The notes beneath the pieces were generated by a model that was not told where the DNA came from, did no database searches, and saw only the letters and a program-made list of their open reading frames with translations. Source: an uncultured Flavobacterium sp. (GTDB lineage Bacteria; Bacteroidota; Bacteroidia; Flavobacteriales; Flavobacteriaceae). From it: 64,000 nt of DNA. The DNA lies in NCBI RefSeq assembly GCF_951805225.1, contig NZ_OX638201.1, positions 5,704,001 to 5,768,000 of the forward strand, read 5' to 3'. This document shows positions 8,567-19,410 of the stretch, one piece after another. How positions within the stretch are numbered: the first letter of the stretch is position 1; each line of letters starts with the position of its first letter. The position numbers were made by a program, and so were the translations under genes.

Positions 8567-9796
8567 ATGCTATACTATTTATTTGAATATTTCGATAAAA
8601 CACTAGACATCCCAGGAACTGGAGTTTTTCAATACATCACTTTTAGATCGGCTTTAGCGTTAATGCTTTCGTTGCTTTTGTCAACGATTTACGGAAAAAG
8701 AATTATCAATTTTTTACGTAATCAGCAAGTTGGAGAAACAGTTCGTGAGTTGGGTTTACAAGGTCAAAATGAAAAAGCAGGAACGCCAACAATGGGTGGA
8801 TTGATTATCATTTTTGCAACTCTTGTACCGGTTTTATTGTTTGCTCGTTTGCATAATATTTATATCGTATTGCTTATTGTAACCACACTTTGGATGGGAA
8901 CAATTGGTTTTATTGATGATTATATTAAAATATTCAAAAAAGATAAAGCAGGTCTTAAAGGAATTTTTAAAGTTATTGGTCAGGTTGGTTTAGGACTTAT
9001 CGTTGGAACTGTTTTGTATTTTAATCCGGCAGTTACAGTAAGAACTGATACAGGATATATTGGAACTCAGAAAAATGTAAGCACAGCTGTGGTTATGCCT
9101 GCTCCAATCGAAGAGAAATCAACGGCAACGACAATTCCTTTTGTAAAAAATAATGAGTTTGACTATGCCGAATTGTTGTCATGGACAGGAGAAGGATATG
9201 AAAAATGGGCTTGGTTAATCTTTATTCCGGTTGTGATTTTTATTATCACAGCAGTTTCAAACGGAGCAAATTTAACAGACGGTATTGATGGTCTCGCAGC
9301 GGGAACTTCGGCGATATCGGTTTTAGCGCTCGGAATATTTACGTTTGTTTCCGGTAATATTATATTCTCCAATTATTTGAATATTATGTATATCCCCAAT
9401 TCGGGAGAAATGACCGTTTTTATATCTGCATTTGTTGGTTCTTTGATTGGTTTTCTTTGGTACAATTCTTATCCCGCATCTGTTTTTATGGGAGATACAG
9501 GAAGTTTGACTATTGGTGGAATCATCGCAGTTTTAGCAATTGCAGTTCGAAAAGAATTATTGATTCCGTTATTGTGTGGAATCTTTTTAGTGGAGAATTT
9601 CTCAGTGGTTTTGCAGGTGAGTTATTTCAAATTCACTAAAAAACGTTTTGGCGAAGGACGTAGAATTTTTCTGATGTCGCCATTACATCATCATTATCAA
9701 AAGAAAGGGTATCATGAAAGTAAAATCGTAACCCGTTTTTGGATTGTTGCGATTATGTTAGCCATATTATCAATTGTTACTTTAAAATTAAGATAG
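8567..9796 (+). CDS. mraY: Phospho-N-acetylmuramoyl-pentapeptide transferase MraY
   Basis: MraY transfers phospho-MurNAc-pentapeptide to undecaprenyl phosphate, giving lipid I, at the inner face of the membrane. About ten hydrophobic segments are visible with the conserved blocks GTPTMGG near residue 75, the Asp pair in FIDDYIK near 116, [10 protein letters not shown] near 235 and FMGDTGSL plus [10 protein letters not shown] in the second half. At 409 residues it is longer than enterobacterial MraY (about 360) because of an extra loop around residues 150-205, as is usual in Bacteroidota. Two bases separate it from murD. Confidence 0.96.
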   Translation: MLYYLFEYFDKTLDIPGTGVFQYITFRSALALMLSLLLSTIYGKRIINFLRNQQVGETVRELGLQGQNEKAGTPTMGGLIIIFATLVPVLLFARLHNIYIVLLIVTTLWMGTIGFIDDYIKIFKKDKAGLKGIFKVIGQVGLGLIVGTVLYFNPAVTVRTDTGYIGTQKNVSTAVVMPAPIEEKSTATTIPFVKNNEFDYAELLSWTGEGYEKWAWLIFIPVVIFIITAVSNGANLTDGIDGLAAGTSAISVLALGIFTFVSGNIIFSNYLNIMYIPNSGEMTVFISAFVGSLIGFLWYNSYPASVFMGDTGSLTIGGIIAVLAIAVRKELLIPLLCGIFLVENFSVVLQVSYFKFTKKRFGEGRRIFLMSPLHHHYQKKGYHESKIVTRFWIVAIMLAILSIVTLKLR

Positions 9797-9798
9797 AG

Positions 9799-11130
9799 AT
9801 GAGATTGGTAGTATTAGGAGGAGGAGAAAGTGGTGTAGGTACCGCTATTCTTGGGAAGAAAAAAGGATACGATGTTTTTGTGTCGGATTTTGGAAAGATA
9901 AAAGAAAGCTATAAAGAAGTTCTTATCATTAATAAAATTGCCTGGGAAGAGGAACAGCACACTGAAGACCTGATTTTAAACGCCGATGTGGTGATGAAAA
10001 GTCCGGGAATTCCTGAAAAATCTCCAATAGTACAAAAGCTTATCGCTGCGGGAATTAAAGTAATCTCGGAAATTGAATTTGCGAAACCTTTTACTGAAGC
10101 GCTGACAATTGGAATTACAGGTAGTAACGGTAAAACGACTACAACAATGTTAACGCATCATTTGCTGAAATCAGCAGGTTTGAATGTTGGTTTAGGAGGA
10201 AACATCGGAAAAAGTTTTGCCTGGCAGGTAGCCGAGAATAAATTCGATGCCTATGTGCTTGAGTTAAGTAGTTTTCAGCTTGACGGAATTATAGATTACA
10301 GACCTGATATTGCAATAATTACGAATATTAGTCCAGATCATTTAGATCGATACGAATATAAATATCAAAAATATATTGATTCAAAGTTTCGAATAACAAT
10401 GAATCAAACGGAAAGCGATTATCTTATTTACGATGCAGATGATGAAGCAATTACGGAATGGTTAAAAAATAACACAACAAAAGCAAAATTAATTCCTTTT
10501 TCATTGTCTAAAACATTCGATGAAGGGGCTTCTATAAATAACAACAAAATGGAAATAAAGATCAACCAAGAAGAGTTTACAATGGAAACAGAACACATTG
10601 CGTTAGAAGGAAAACATAACATGAAAAACGCAATGGCAGCAAGCTCCGTGGCGAAATTGATGCAGATTAGAAATGCAACAATTCGCGAAAGTTTATCAAA
10701 TTTTCAAGGTGTTGAACACCGTTTAGAGAAAGTACTTAAAATTCAGAATGTACAATATATCAATGATTCAAAAGCAACAAATGTAAACGCTACATTCTTT
10801 GCTTTGGATAGTATGAATGTTCCAACCGTTTGGATTGTTGGAGGTGTTGATAAAGGAAATGATTACAACGAATTGATGTCATTAGTTCGCGAAAAAGTGA
10901 AAGCAATTATCTGTTTAGGACTTGATAATCGTAAGATTATTGAAGCTTTTGGAAATGTTGTTGATATCATGGTTGAAGTAAATAATATGAACGATGCTGT
11001 AAAAACAGCACAGAGATTAACAGAAAAAGGAGATACAGTTTTATTGTCACCAGCTTGCGCAAGTTTCGATTTATTTGAAAATTACGAAGACAGAGGAAAG
11101 CAATTCAAACAAGCTGTTCATAATTTATAA
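9799..11130 (+). CDS. murD: UDP-MurNAc-L-Ala:D-glutamate ligase MurD
   Basis: MurD adds D-glutamate to UDP-MurNAc-L-Ala. The N-terminal nucleotide-binding turn LGGGESGVG begins right after the chosen ATG. The ATP loop GITGSNGKTTTTM is near residue 105, followed by the family blocks LELSSFQLD and NDSKATN. The frame extends upstream into mraY, but those residues do not resemble MurD; the ATG at 9799 gives a normal 443-residue enzyme two bases after mraY. Confidence 0.95.
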   Translation: MRLVVLGGGESGVGTAILGKKKGYDVFVSDFGKIKESYKEVLIINKIAWEEEQHTEDLILNADVVMKSPGIPEKSPIVQKLIAAGIKVISEIEFAKPFTEALTIGITGSNGKTTTTMLTHHLLKSAGLNVGLGGNIGKSFAWQVAENKFDAYVLELSSFQLDGIIDYRPDIAIITNISPDHLDRYEYKYQKYIDSKFRITMNQTESDYLIYDADDEAITEWLKNNTTKAKLIPFSLSKTFDEGASINNNKMEIKINQEEFTMETEHIALEGKHNMKNAMAASSVAKLMQIRNATIRESLSNFQGVEHRLEKVLKIQNVQYINDSKATNVNATFFALDSMNVPTVWIVGGVDKGNDYNELMSLVREKVKAIICLGLDNRKIIEAFGNVVDIMVEVNNMNDAVKTAQRLTEKGDTVLLSPACASFDLFENYEDRGKQFKQAVHNL

Positions 11131-11141
11131 AAATAATTTAA

Positions 11142-11216
11142 AGTTTCATGTTTCAGGTTTCAAGTTTGATGCCTAAAACATGAAACCTGAAACAAAAGAA
11201 ACTTGAAACTAAAGGC
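11142..11216. repeat. Inverted GTTTCAGG/TGAAACC repeat between murD and ftsW
   Basis: A perfect 13-bp inverted pair (GTTTCAGGTTTCA at 11150-11162, TGAAACCTGAAAC at 11181-11193) is embedded in further GAAAC/GTTTC words, nearly filling the 86-bp gap. There is no T-run after it, so readthrough into ftsW is expected. It looks like a dispersed intergenic repeat. Confidence 0.65.
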
Positions 11217-12533
11217 ATGAAAGAACTAGTAAACAAACTAAAAGGAGATAGAGTAATATGGTCATTCGTGGCTTTATTAGCGCTGTTTTCGTTTATGCCA
11301 GTTTTTAGTGCGAGTAGTAATCTGGCATATATTGGTCACGGAACCGGAAATACACTTGGATATTTGGTAAAACATTTAGCACACGTTTGTATTGGATTCC
11401 TGATTATTTATTGGGTGCACAGAGTTCCGTATCATTATTTTAGAGCAATTTCGAAAATAGCATTACCAATTGTTTGGTTTTTATTGCTTTATACATTGTT
11501 GAAAGGAACTGTAATTGCCGGAGCAAATGCAAGTCGTTGGATTCAGGTACCTTTTATTGGTATTACGTTTCAAACTTCGACTTTGGCAGCTAGCATATTA
11601 TTCATATTTGTAGCGCGTTATTTGTCAAAAACCAGAGACGAGAATGAGCCATTTCAAGCTTCATTAATACAGCTTTGGTTGCCGGTTTTTATAACATTGG
11701 CACTTATTTTGCCAGCAAACTTTTCGACAACAGCGTTGATTTTTTCAATGGTTATGATGCTGACATTTATTGGTAAATATCCATTAAAGTACATCGGTTT
11801 TATAATAGGTTCAGGAATTGCAATGTTAGCGTTCTTCCTTTTAGTGGCAAAAGCTTTTCCGGATTCAAGATTCTTTAGCAGGGTATCAACTTGGGAAAGT
11901 CGTATTATGAACTTTACCACAGATAAACCTGATGAAGATGATTACCAAATCGAAAAAGCAAAAATTGCTATTGCATCAGGAAAACTTGGAGGATTAGGAC
12001 CAGGTAAAAGTGTTCAGAAGAACTTTTTACCTCAATCATCTTCGGATTTTATCTATGCAATTATTGTTGAAGAATACGGATTAGTGGGCGGAGTATCGAT
12101 ATTGATTTTGTATCTATTGTTGTTGTTCCGATTTGTTATTGCATCGCATAAAGCAAATACATTGTTTGGAAAATTAGTCGTCGTCGGGCTCGGGTTTCCG
12201 ATGATATTTCAGGCGATGATTAATATGGCGGTTGCTGTAGAATTATTGCCGGTAACGGGACAAACGCTTCCGCTGATAAGTTCTGGAGGTAGTTCGATTT
12301 GGATGACTTGTTTCTCGCTTGGAATTATCATTAGCGTGACTAAAAAAGAAGAAGAAATCGCCGAAGAACAAGATGAAAAAGAAAGACGTAAAGAAGCACT
12401 TCAACGATTAATTGATAAAGAATTATCAGAAGAAGATTTGCCGGCTGACGAAAAAATATATGAAGAAGAAGGAATGTATTCGATTGAAGATACTTCCAGA
12501 AATCCAATGAATGCAGTATTAAATAAAGCTTAG
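11217..12533 (+). CDS. ftsW: Septal peptidoglycan polymerase FtsW
   Basis: A SEDS-family glycosyltransferase that polymerises lipid II at the septum with FtsI. About ten membrane helices are visible, with the SEDS signature LPLISSGGSSIWMTC near residues 351-365 and the usual periplasmic loop. It ends in a ~60-residue Glu/Lys-rich cytoplasmic tail (KKEEEIAEEQDEKERRKEAL and beyond). It lies between murD and murG, the usual place for ftsW. Confidence 0.95.
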   Translation: MKELVNKLKGDRVIWSFVALLALFSFMPVFSASSNLAYIGHGTGNTLGYLVKHLAHVCIGFLIIYWVHRVPYHYFRAISKIALPIVWFLLLYTLLKGTVIAGANASRWIQVPFIGITFQTSTLAASILFIFVARYLSKTRDENEPFQASLIQLWLPVFITLALILPANFSTTALIFSMVMMLTFIGKYPLKYIGFIIGSGIAMLAFFLLVAKAFPDSRFFSRVSTWESRIMNFTTDKPDEDDYQIEKAKIAIASGKLGGLGPGKSVQKNFLPQSSSDFIYAIIVEEYGLVGGVSILILYLLLLFRFVIASHKANTLFGKLVVVGLGFPMIFQAMINMAVAVELLPVTGQTLPLISSGGSSIWMTCFSLGIIISVTKKEEEIAEEQDEKERRKEALQRLIDKELSEEDLPADEKIYEEEGMYSIEDTSRNPMNAVLNKA

Positions 12534-12571
12534 AAACAGGATAATTTTTTAAGCGTTATAATTTTAAGAAT

Positions 12572-13657
12572 ATGACAAAGTATAAATTCATACTAAGTGG
12601 CGGTGGAACTGGAGGACATATTTATCCGGCAATTGCGATTGCAAATGAATTAAAATTACAATTTCCTGATGCTGAATTTCTTTTTGTAGGTGCCAGAGAT
12701 AAAATGGAAATGCAAAAAGTGCCTCAGGCAGGTTACGAAATAAAAGGTCTTTGGATAGCTGGTTTACAAAGAAAATTGACTTTACAAAATTTGATGTTTC
12801 CATTAAAATTGGCAACAAGTTTGTTAGAGTCAAGACGAATTATCAAACAATTTAAACCAAACGTAGTAATAGGTACAGGAGGTTTTGCCAGTGGACCATT
12901 ATTGCAAGCGGCAGGTTCGGCAGGAATTCCGACAGTAGTTCAGGAACAGAATTCTTTTCCGGGAATTACAAATAAGTTGTTGAGCAAAAAAGCAAATGCA
13001 ATTTGTGTTGCTTACGAGAATTTGGAAAGGTTTTTTCCTAAAGAAAAAATTGTTTTGACTGGAAATCCGGTTCGTCAGGATTTAATTGATATTGAGAGTA
13101 AACGCGACGAAGCAATTACTTTTTATGGCTTAGATCCGAATAAAAAAACATTGTTGGTTTTAGGAGGAAGTTTAGGAGCAAGAAGAATCAATCAGTTAAT
13201 TGAAAAAGAATTGCAAAATATGCTTTCGCAAGATGTACAAATCATTTGGCAATGCGGAAAATTATATTTTGAAGATTATAAAAAGCACAATCAACAAAAT
13301 GTTAGAGTAGTTGATTTCATAGAAAGAATGGATTTTGTGTATGCTGCTGCAGATGTGATTATTTCGCGAGCAGGAGCGTCATCGGTTTCAGAATTATGTA
13401 TTGTTGGAAAACCGGTAATTTTTATTCCGTCACCAAATGTGGCCGAAGATCATCAAACAAAAAATGCGCAGGCAATTGTAGATGCGAAAGGGGCTATTTT
13501 ATTGAAAGAATCGGAATTGGAAAATGAGTTTAGTATTGTTTTTGAAGCTTTATTGAAAGATCAGGGAAAACAGAAACAATTAAGCGATAACATCAAGAAA
13601 TTGGCAATGCCAAATGCAACGAAAGTGATTGTGGATCAGATTAAAAAGTTGTTATAA
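12572..13657 (+). CDS. murG: Lipid II synthase MurG (GlcNAc transferase)
   Basis: MurG adds GlcNAc to lipid I on the inner membrane face. It is a GT-B glycosyltransferase: the N-terminal loop [12 protein letters not shown] is at residues 9-20 and the second domain carries SLGARRIN near 200, ISRAGASS near 265 and [10 protein letters not shown] near 290, the UDP-GlcNAc-binding regions. Its 361 residues match the family length. The following 153 bp before murC are AT-rich with no clear signal. Confidence 0.96.
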   Translation: MTKYKFILSGGGTGGHIYPAIAIANELKLQFPDAEFLFVGARDKMEMQKVPQAGYEIKGLWIAGLQRKLTLQNLMFPLKLATSLLESRRIIKQFKPNVVIGTGGFASGPLLQAAGSAGIPTVVQEQNSFPGITNKLLSKKANAICVAYENLERFFPKEKIVLTGNPVRQDLIDIESKRDEAITFYGLDPNKKTLLVLGGSLGARRINQLIEKELQNMLSQDVQIIWQCGKLYFEDYKKHNQQNVRVVDFIERMDFVYAAADVIISRAGASSVSELCIVGKPVIFIPSPNVAEDHQTKNAQAIVDAKGAILLKESELENEFSIVFEALLKDQGKQKQLSDNIKKLAMPNATKVIVDQIKKLL

Positions 13658-13810
13658 TATAACTTTTTTCGAAAATTATAGAACAAAATTAAAAATTTAG
13701 AACGCTATTTTTAAGCGTTTTGAGTTGTTAAAATAATAAAATTACAAAGGCTTAATTACTAGTTTTTTATAAAATAAAGCAACTTGTAAATAGCTCAAAA
13801 CTAAATAGAA

Positions 13811-15160
13811 ATGAATTTAAATCAAATACAAAACGTTTATTTTATTGGCATTGGAGGCATAGGAATGAGTGCTCTGGCTCGCTATTTTAAAAATATAGGG
13901 AAACAGGTTTCTGGTTACGACAAAACGCCATCAATGTTAACAAGCGAATTGATAGAGAGTGGTATTGATATTCATTTTGAAGATAATATTAGTTTGATTC
14001 CGAGTGAGTATTATGCAGAGAATACGTTGGTGATTTTTACGCCTGCGGTTCCAAAATCACATTCAGAGTGGAATTATTTTATCGAAAGAAATTATGAAAT
14101 TAAAAAGCGTGCCGAGGTTTTAGGAATTATTACCAAAGACACTTTTAGTTTTGCTGTTGCCGGAACACACGGAAAAACTACAACTTCAAGTATTCTTGGG
14201 CATATTTTATTTGAAAGCGGAGCTGATGTTACGGCTTTTGTTGGTGGAATTGTAGAGAATTATAATTCTAATTTAATTGGAAGCGGAAAAACCGTAACAG
14301 TTGTAGAAGCAGATGAATTTGATCGTTCATTCTTGCATTTGCATCCTAATATTGCTTGTATTACTTCAATGGATGCAGACCATTTGGATATTTACGGAAC
14401 AAGTGAAGCGATTGAAGAATCGTTTGTAGAATTTGCTTCAAAAGTAGAAAATAAGAATAATCTTTTTATAACCAAAGAATTACCTCTGGAAGGAGTTCAA
14501 TGTGCTATAAATGAAGATGCTGTATATAAGGCGTTCAATGTGCGTGTCGAAGATGGAAGCTATGTTTTTGATGTAGAAACTCCATCAGAAATCATGAAAG
14601 ATTTGCATTTTGGATTGCCTGGAAAACACAATTTAATGAATGGCTTAATGGCTATTGCGATGGCAAAAACTTTTGGCACCCCGACCGATGCCATCGCAAA
14701 AGCCATTGCGTCATTCAACGGAATCAGAAGACGTTTTTCTTATCAGATTAAATCTGAAAAGTTAGTTTATATTGATGATTATGCACATCATCCAACAGAA
14801 ATAAATGCTGTACATCAAGCGGTTAGGGAATTGTATCCAAATCGTAAAGTATTGGCAATTTTTCAGCCACATTTGTTTAGCAGAACGAGAGATTTTGCAG
14901 ATGGATTTGCTGAAAGTTTATCTCAATTTGATGAAGTGTTTTTAATGGATATTTATCCTGCACGCGAATTACCGATGGAAGGAATTACATCTGATTGGTT
15001 GTTGGGTAAAATGACAAATTCGAACAAGAAAATTGTTGCAAAAAGTGATTTATTAGCGGAGATCAAAGCCAGTGATGCGCCAATAATTGTGACAATAGGA
15101 GCTGGTGATATTGGTGAAATGGTTCCGTCAATCAAAAAAATGCTAAATGAAAATATTTAA
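13811..15160 (+). CDS. murC: UDP-N-acetylmuramate:L-alanine ligase MurC
   Basis: MurC attaches L-alanine to UDP-MurNAc, the first amino-acid step. Visible are the N-terminal nucleotide fold GIGGIGMSALARY at residues 13-25, the ATP loop GTHGKTTTS near 119 and DDYAHHPTEI near 320, a MurC hallmark. Length (449) is normal. The stop overlaps the ftsQ start by 14 bp. Confidence 0.96.
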   Translation: MNLNQIQNVYFIGIGGIGMSALARYFKNIGKQVSGYDKTPSMLTSELIESGIDIHFEDNISLIPSEYYAENTLVIFTPAVPKSHSEWNYFIERNYEIKKRAEVLGIITKDTFSFAVAGTHGKTTTSSILGHILFESGADVTAFVGGIVENYNSNLIGSGKTVTVVEADEFDRSFLHLHPNIACITSMDADHLDIYGTSEAIEESFVEFASKVENKNNLFITKELPLEGVQCAINEDAVYKAFNVRVEDGSYVFDVETPSEIMKDLHFGLPGKHNLMNGLMAIAMAKTFGTPTDAIAKAIASFNGIRRRFSYQIKSEKLVYIDDYAHHPTEINAVHQAVRELYPNRKVLAIFQPHLFSRTRDFADGFAESLSQFDEVFLMDIYPARELPMEGITSDWLLGKMTNSNKKIVAKSDLLAEIKASDAPIIVTIGAGDIGEMVPSIKKMLNENI

Positions 15161-15869
15161 TTGGACAAATATTCGATTATTTCTCATTTTAGGGCTTGTT
15201 CTTTTTTTATATTCTTTTGCTCAACATCGAAATGGAGATCGAAAATTGAAAAAATCGATGGTCGTTTTTGTAGGAGAAAATACGCTTTTTGTGAAGCCGG
15301 AAACGGTTAATAAATTGTTGATAGAAAATAAAAAAGACGCTTCCAGTATCCGAAAAGATGAGTTAGATTTGAATAAGATAGAAAAAACCCTTGATACGCA
15401 AGACATGATTGAAAAGTCAGACGTTTTTGTAAGTATCGACGGCGTTCTAAAAGCGGTAGTAAAACAGAAGACACCAATAGCGCGAGTTTATGATGGTGAT
15501 CAATCTTTTTATATTGACTATGAGGGTAATAAAATGCCTTTGTCGGACAATTTTACGTCGCGAGTTCCTCTTGTTTCAGGGGCAATAAATAAAAAAAATA
15601 ACGAAGATTTAGCTGCTTTATTTCGCACAATTTATGACGATGCGTTTTTGAAAAAAAACATCATTGCAATACAAATTATGCCGAATGGCAGCCTAAAAAT
15701 GTTTAATCGAAATTATAATTACGTCATCGATTTTGGCAGAACGATGAATGTTGATAAGAAATTTAGAAACTATAAAGCTTTTTTTCAAAAAGCAGTTTTA
15801 GATAGTTCGTTATACAAATACAATAAAATTGACCTTAGGTTTACGGAACAAGTAGTTTGCACAAAATAA
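15147..15869 (+). CDS. ftsQ: Cell-division protein FtsQ (DivIB family)
   Basis: A 240-residue bitopic protein: a short cytoplasmic N end, one membrane helix (IRLFLILGLVLFLYSFA) and a periplasmic domain beginning with a POTRA-like region. FtsQ recruits FtsL/FtsB to the divisome. Sequence similarity to distant FtsQ proteins is low; the murC-ftsQ-ftsA order and the topology carry the call. It overlaps murC by 14 bp and precedes ftsA by 6 bp. Confidence 0.88.
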   Translation: MKIFNWTNIRLFLILGLVLFLYSFAQHRNGDRKLKKSMVVFVGENTLFVKPETVNKLLIENKKDASSIRKDELDLNKIEKTLDTQDMIEKSDVFVSIDGVLKAVVKQKTPIARVYDGDQSFYIDYEGNKMPLSDNFTSRVPLVSGAINKKNNEDLAALFRTIYDDAFLKKNIIAIQIMPNGSLKMFNRNYNYVIDFGRTMNVDKKFRNYKAFFQKAVLDSSLYKYNKIDLRFTEQVVCTK

Positions 15870-15875
15870 TAGAAA

Positions 15876-17297
15876 ATGGAAAAAGATAACATTGCAGTAG
15901 GTCTAGATATTGGAACAACCAAAATAGTTGCCATGATAGGCAAGAAAAATGAGTATGGTAAGTTGGAAATTTTGGGTATTGGAAAATCCAAAAGTTTGGG
16001 AGTTGCACGTGGAGTTGTAAACAACATTACGCAAACTATTCAATCAATTCAGCAAGCAATACTTGAGGCAGAAAATAATTCAGGTTATAAAATTAAAGAT
16101 GTCGTTGTTGGTATCGCAGGACAACACATAAGAAGTATACAGCATACAGATTACATCAGCCGTAATAATCCGGAGGAAGTAATTGGCGAAAAAGATATTC
16201 AGCTTTTGATTGACCAGGTTAATAAATTGGCCATGTTACCGGGAGAAGAAATTATTCACGTTTTGCCACAAGAATTTAAAATCGACGGACAATCTGAAAT
16301 TAAAGAACCAATTGGAATGTACGGTGGAAGACTGGAATCTAGTTTTCACGTAGTAGTTGGGCAAGCTTCTTCGATCAGAAACGTTGGAAGATGTATTCAG
16401 AGTTCAGGAATCGAATTGTCTGGATTGACATTAGAACCATTGGCTTCGGCAGATGCGGTTTTGAGTCAGGAAGAAAAAGAAGCAGGTGTAGCTTTAATTG
16501 ATATTGGTGGTGGAACAACAGATTTAGCCATTTTTAAAGATGGTATTATTCGTCATACAGCAGTGATTCCTTTTGGAGGAAATGTAATTACTGATGATAT
16601 TAAAGAAGGTTGTTCGATTATCGAAAAACAAGCAGAGCTTTTAAAAATAAAATTCGGATCAGCTTGGCCGGGAGAAAATAAAGACAATGAGATTGTTTCT
16701 ATTCCGGGTTTAAGAGGAAGAGAGCCAAAAGAGATTTCGCTTAAAAATTTATCTAAAATTATTCACGCACGTGTTGTGGAAATTGTTGAGCAGGTTTTTG
16801 CAGAAATTAAAGCTTATGGACACGAAGATCCTCGTAAAAAATTAATTGCCGGAATCGTTCTTACAGGTGGTGGAGCTCAGCTAAAGCATATTAAACAATT
16901 AGTAGAGTACATTACAGGAATGGATACGAGAATTGGATATCCAAATGAGCACTTAGCTGGAAATTCAAGCGAAGAAATTTCTAGTCCGTTATTTGCAACA
17001 GCAGTTGGATTAGTAATGAATAGTATCGAAAATAGTACGCAAAGTGCTGTTAGAATGGAGATTGTAAATGAGCAGCCAAGAGTGGTGTACAGAAATGTTC
17101 CGCCTCAGCAACAACAACCTGTACAACAACGATACGAAGTAGAAGAAAACTACGTTGAAAGAGTAGAAACTATTGAAGAGACAAGAGAAGTTAGAAGCAA
17201 TGCCTCTAAAGAAGAATCTACCGAAACAAAAATTAGAAGATCATTTTTTGATAGGTATGTCGACAAAATCAAAGATTTTTTAGACAACGCAGAATAA
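15876..17297 (+). CDS. ftsA: Cell-division protein FtsA
   Basis: An actin-like ATPase that tethers FtsZ to the membrane. Phosphate-1 motif GLDIGTTKI is at residues 9-17, phosphate-2 DIGGGTTDLAIF near 208 and the adenosine motif LTGGGAQL near 330. After the actin fold comes a Gln/Glu-rich linker and an amphipathic C-terminal helix (SFFDRYVDKIKDFL), the expected membrane-targeting sequence. Length is 473 residues. Confidence 0.95.
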   Translation: MEKDNIAVGLDIGTTKIVAMIGKKNEYGKLEILGIGKSKSLGVARGVVNNITQTIQSIQQAILEAENNSGYKIKDVVVGIAGQHIRSIQHTDYISRNNPEEVIGEKDIQLLIDQVNKLAMLPGEEIIHVLPQEFKIDGQSEIKEPIGMYGGRLESSFHVVVGQASSIRNVGRCIQSSGIELSGLTLEPLASADAVLSQEEKEAGVALIDIGGGTTDLAIFKDGIIRHTAVIPFGGNVITDDIKEGCSIIEKQAELLKIKFGSAWPGENKDNEIVSIPGLRGREPKEISLKNLSKIIHARVVEIVEQVFAEIKAYGHEDPRKKLIAGIVLTGGGAQLKHIKQLVEYITGMDTRIGYPNEHLAGNSSEEISSPLFATAVGLVMNSIENSTQSAVRMEIVNEQPRVVYRNVPPQQQQPVQQRYEVEENYVERVETIEETREVRSNASKEESTETKIRRSFFDRYVDKIKDFLDNAE

Positions 17298-17381
17298 GAC
17301 AATAAAAGAAAAGGATTACTTTTTTGGCCCCAAGTCAAGAAGTAAAAAATGTATTAAATAAGAATTTCAAAAACCAAAAAG

Positions 17382-19385
17382 ATGATGAGCAACTCAGAAT
17401 TTGGAAGTATTTCATTTGATTTACCAAAAAACCAATCAAATGTAATCAAAGTAATAGGTGTAGGTGGTGGAGGTAGTAATGCTATTAACCACATGTTTAA
17501 ACAAGGTATTAAAGGCGTTGATTTCATCGTTTGTAATACAGATTCACAGGCACTACAGAATAGTTCTGTACCTAATAAAATTCAGTTAGGTATGAATTTA
17601 ACAGAAGGTCTTGGAGCAGGAGCAAATCCTGATGTAGGACAACAGTCTGCTATAGAAAGTATCGCTGATATCGAGAAAATGTTGGACCGTGGTACCAAGA
17701 TGGTATTTATTACCGCTGGTATGGGTGGAGGAACAGGTACAGGTGCAGCTCCGGTAATTGCACAATTGGCAAAAGAAAGAGAAATTTTGACAGTTGGTAT
17801 CGTAACAATTCCGTTTCAGTTTGAAGGGAAAGTACGTCAGGAACAAGCACTTTTAGGAATCGAGAAATTGCGTAAGCAAGTCGATTCATTAATTGTAATT
17901 AATAATAATAAGTTAAGAGAAGTATACGGAAATCTTGGTTTTAAAGCAGGATTCTCTAAAGCTGATGAAGTTTTGGCAACAGCCTCAAGAGGTATTGCTG
18001 AAGTAATTACACATCACTATACTCAAAATATCGATTTACGTGATGCTAAAACTGTTTTGTCAAACAGTGGAACAGCTATCATGGGATCTTCTGTTGCTGC
18101 GGGTGAAAACAGAGCTAAAGATGCTATCGTTTCGGCATTGGATTCTCCGTTGTTAAACGACAACAAAATTACAGGAGCCAAAAACGTATTGTTGCTTATC
18201 GTTTCTGGATCAAACGAAATTACATTGGATGAGATTGGAGAAATCAATGATCACATTCAGGTAGAAGCAGGTCATAATGCTAATATTATCATGGGAGTTG
18301 GTGAAGACGAAACTCTTGGTGATGCTATTGCTGTGACTATTATTGCAACAGGTTTTGATGTTGAACAACAAAATGAAATTGTAAATACTGAGCCTAAAAA
18401 AATCATCCACACATTAGGAGATGATCAAAGAAGTGTTTATGATTTGACAAATAAATCAGTTACTTCTTTTGATTTAAATGCTGAAACACCAACTGCGAAA
18501 TCAGAAGAAAAAATTGTTTTCGATTTAATGGATGACACTTCATTTGCGGATACGGTTGCTCCCGTAATACCAACTCCGGTTGCTCCGGTTGCAGTTGCTC
18601 CATCTATGAATCAGGAAGAATTGGTTGTAATGTCTGAGTTTATCAAGAATCTTGATGTAACTTTTGAAATTGTTTCACCAATTACAGATATTGATTTTAC
18701 AATTACAGCGCCAACTCCTCAAGTACAGGCTTTTCAGGAAGTAAAACCTGTTCAGCAAAGAACTTTCGAAAGAGAAGAACAAACTACTTTCTCATTTGAC
18801 TTACCTCTTTACAGATCAGAACCAGAAGCTAGAAAAGAGCCTGTTGTTGAACAAGAGACTAAGATTTTATTCGAATTATCGAATGAAACACGTAATATAA
18901 AAGTAAATGATCCTGTACAATTTGTACCGGTTACGGAAGTTTCTGATAACGGAATTATCAAGTATTCTTTAGAAGAATATATGGAGGTTGAGAATGATTT
19001 AACAGCATCAAAACCGGTTGAAAAAGTGATAGAAGATGTAATTCCTGAGGAATTAAATATTACTATGAAACCAAGAGATTTTGCAAGTGAAGCTGATTAT
19101 TCTACAACATCAAATGTTTCTCCGATGGAATTAACAATTGAAGAGACATTACGTTTAAGAGCTGATGAAAGAAGAAAGAAACTAAAAGAATTTAATTATA
19201 AATTTCACAATAATGTTTCTAGAATCGATGAGCTTGAAAAAGAACCTGCTTATAAAAGATTAGGAATCGATTTGTCTAATTCACAATCAAATAACACGGG
19301 TTCCAGAATATCAGTTGGGACAGATAGTAATAATGATTTGCAATTGCGTTCAAACAATTCATTTTTGCATGACAATGTAGATTAA
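17382..19385 (+). CDS. ftsZ: Cell-division GTPase FtsZ with a very long C-terminal region
   Basis: A tubulin-like GTPase that forms the Z ring. The GTPase domain (about residues 15-330) carries IGVGGGGSNA and the tubulin signature GGGTGTG near 115. The full length is 667 residues, against about 380-400 in Escherichia coli. The extra ~340 residues are acidic and low in complexity, with recurring F-D-L triplets (FDLNAE, FDLMDD, FDLPLY), and end in a conserved-looking block (EPAYKRLGIDLSN). Two adjacent ATGs (17382 and 17385) are equally possible starts. A terminator follows at 19411. Confidence 0.95.
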   Translation: MMSNSEFGSISFDLPKNQSNVIKVIGVGGGGSNAINHMFKQGIKGVDFIVCNTDSQALQNSSVPNKIQLGMNLTEGLGAGANPDVGQQSAIESIADIEKMLDRGTKMVFITAGMGGGTGTGAAPVIAQLAKEREILTVGIVTIPFQFEGKVRQEQALLGIEKLRKQVDSLIVINNNKLREVYGNLGFKAGFSKADEVLATASRGIAEVITHHYTQNIDLRDAKTVLSNSGTAIMGSSVAAGENRAKDAIVSALDSPLLNDNKITGAKNVLLLIVSGSNEITLDEIGEINDHIQVEAGHNANIIMGVGEDETLGDAIAVTIIATGFDVEQQNEIVNTEPKKIIHTLGDDQRSVYDLTNKSVTSFDLNAETPTAKSEEKIVFDLMDDTSFADTVAPVIPTPVAPVAVAPSMNQEELVVMSEFIKNLDVTFEIVSPITDIDFTITAPTPQVQAFQEVKPVQQRTFEREEQTTFSFDLPLYRSEPEARKEPVVEQETKILFELSNETRNIKVNDPVQFVPVTEVSDNGIIKYSLEEYMEVENDLTASKPVEKVIEDVIPEELNITMKPRDFASEADYSTTSNVSPMELTIEETLRLRADERRKKLKEFNYKFHNNVSRIDELEKEPAYKRLGIDLSNSQSNNTGSRISVGTDSNNDLQLRSNNSFLHDNVD

Positions 19386-19410
19386 TTTTGCAATCATAAT
19401 AAATACGGAT

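Noticed and set aside
11142..11216. Terminator between murD and ftsW splitting the cluster.
   Set aside because: The inverted repeat lacks a T-run and the flanking genes are in the usual operon order, so readthrough is expected.
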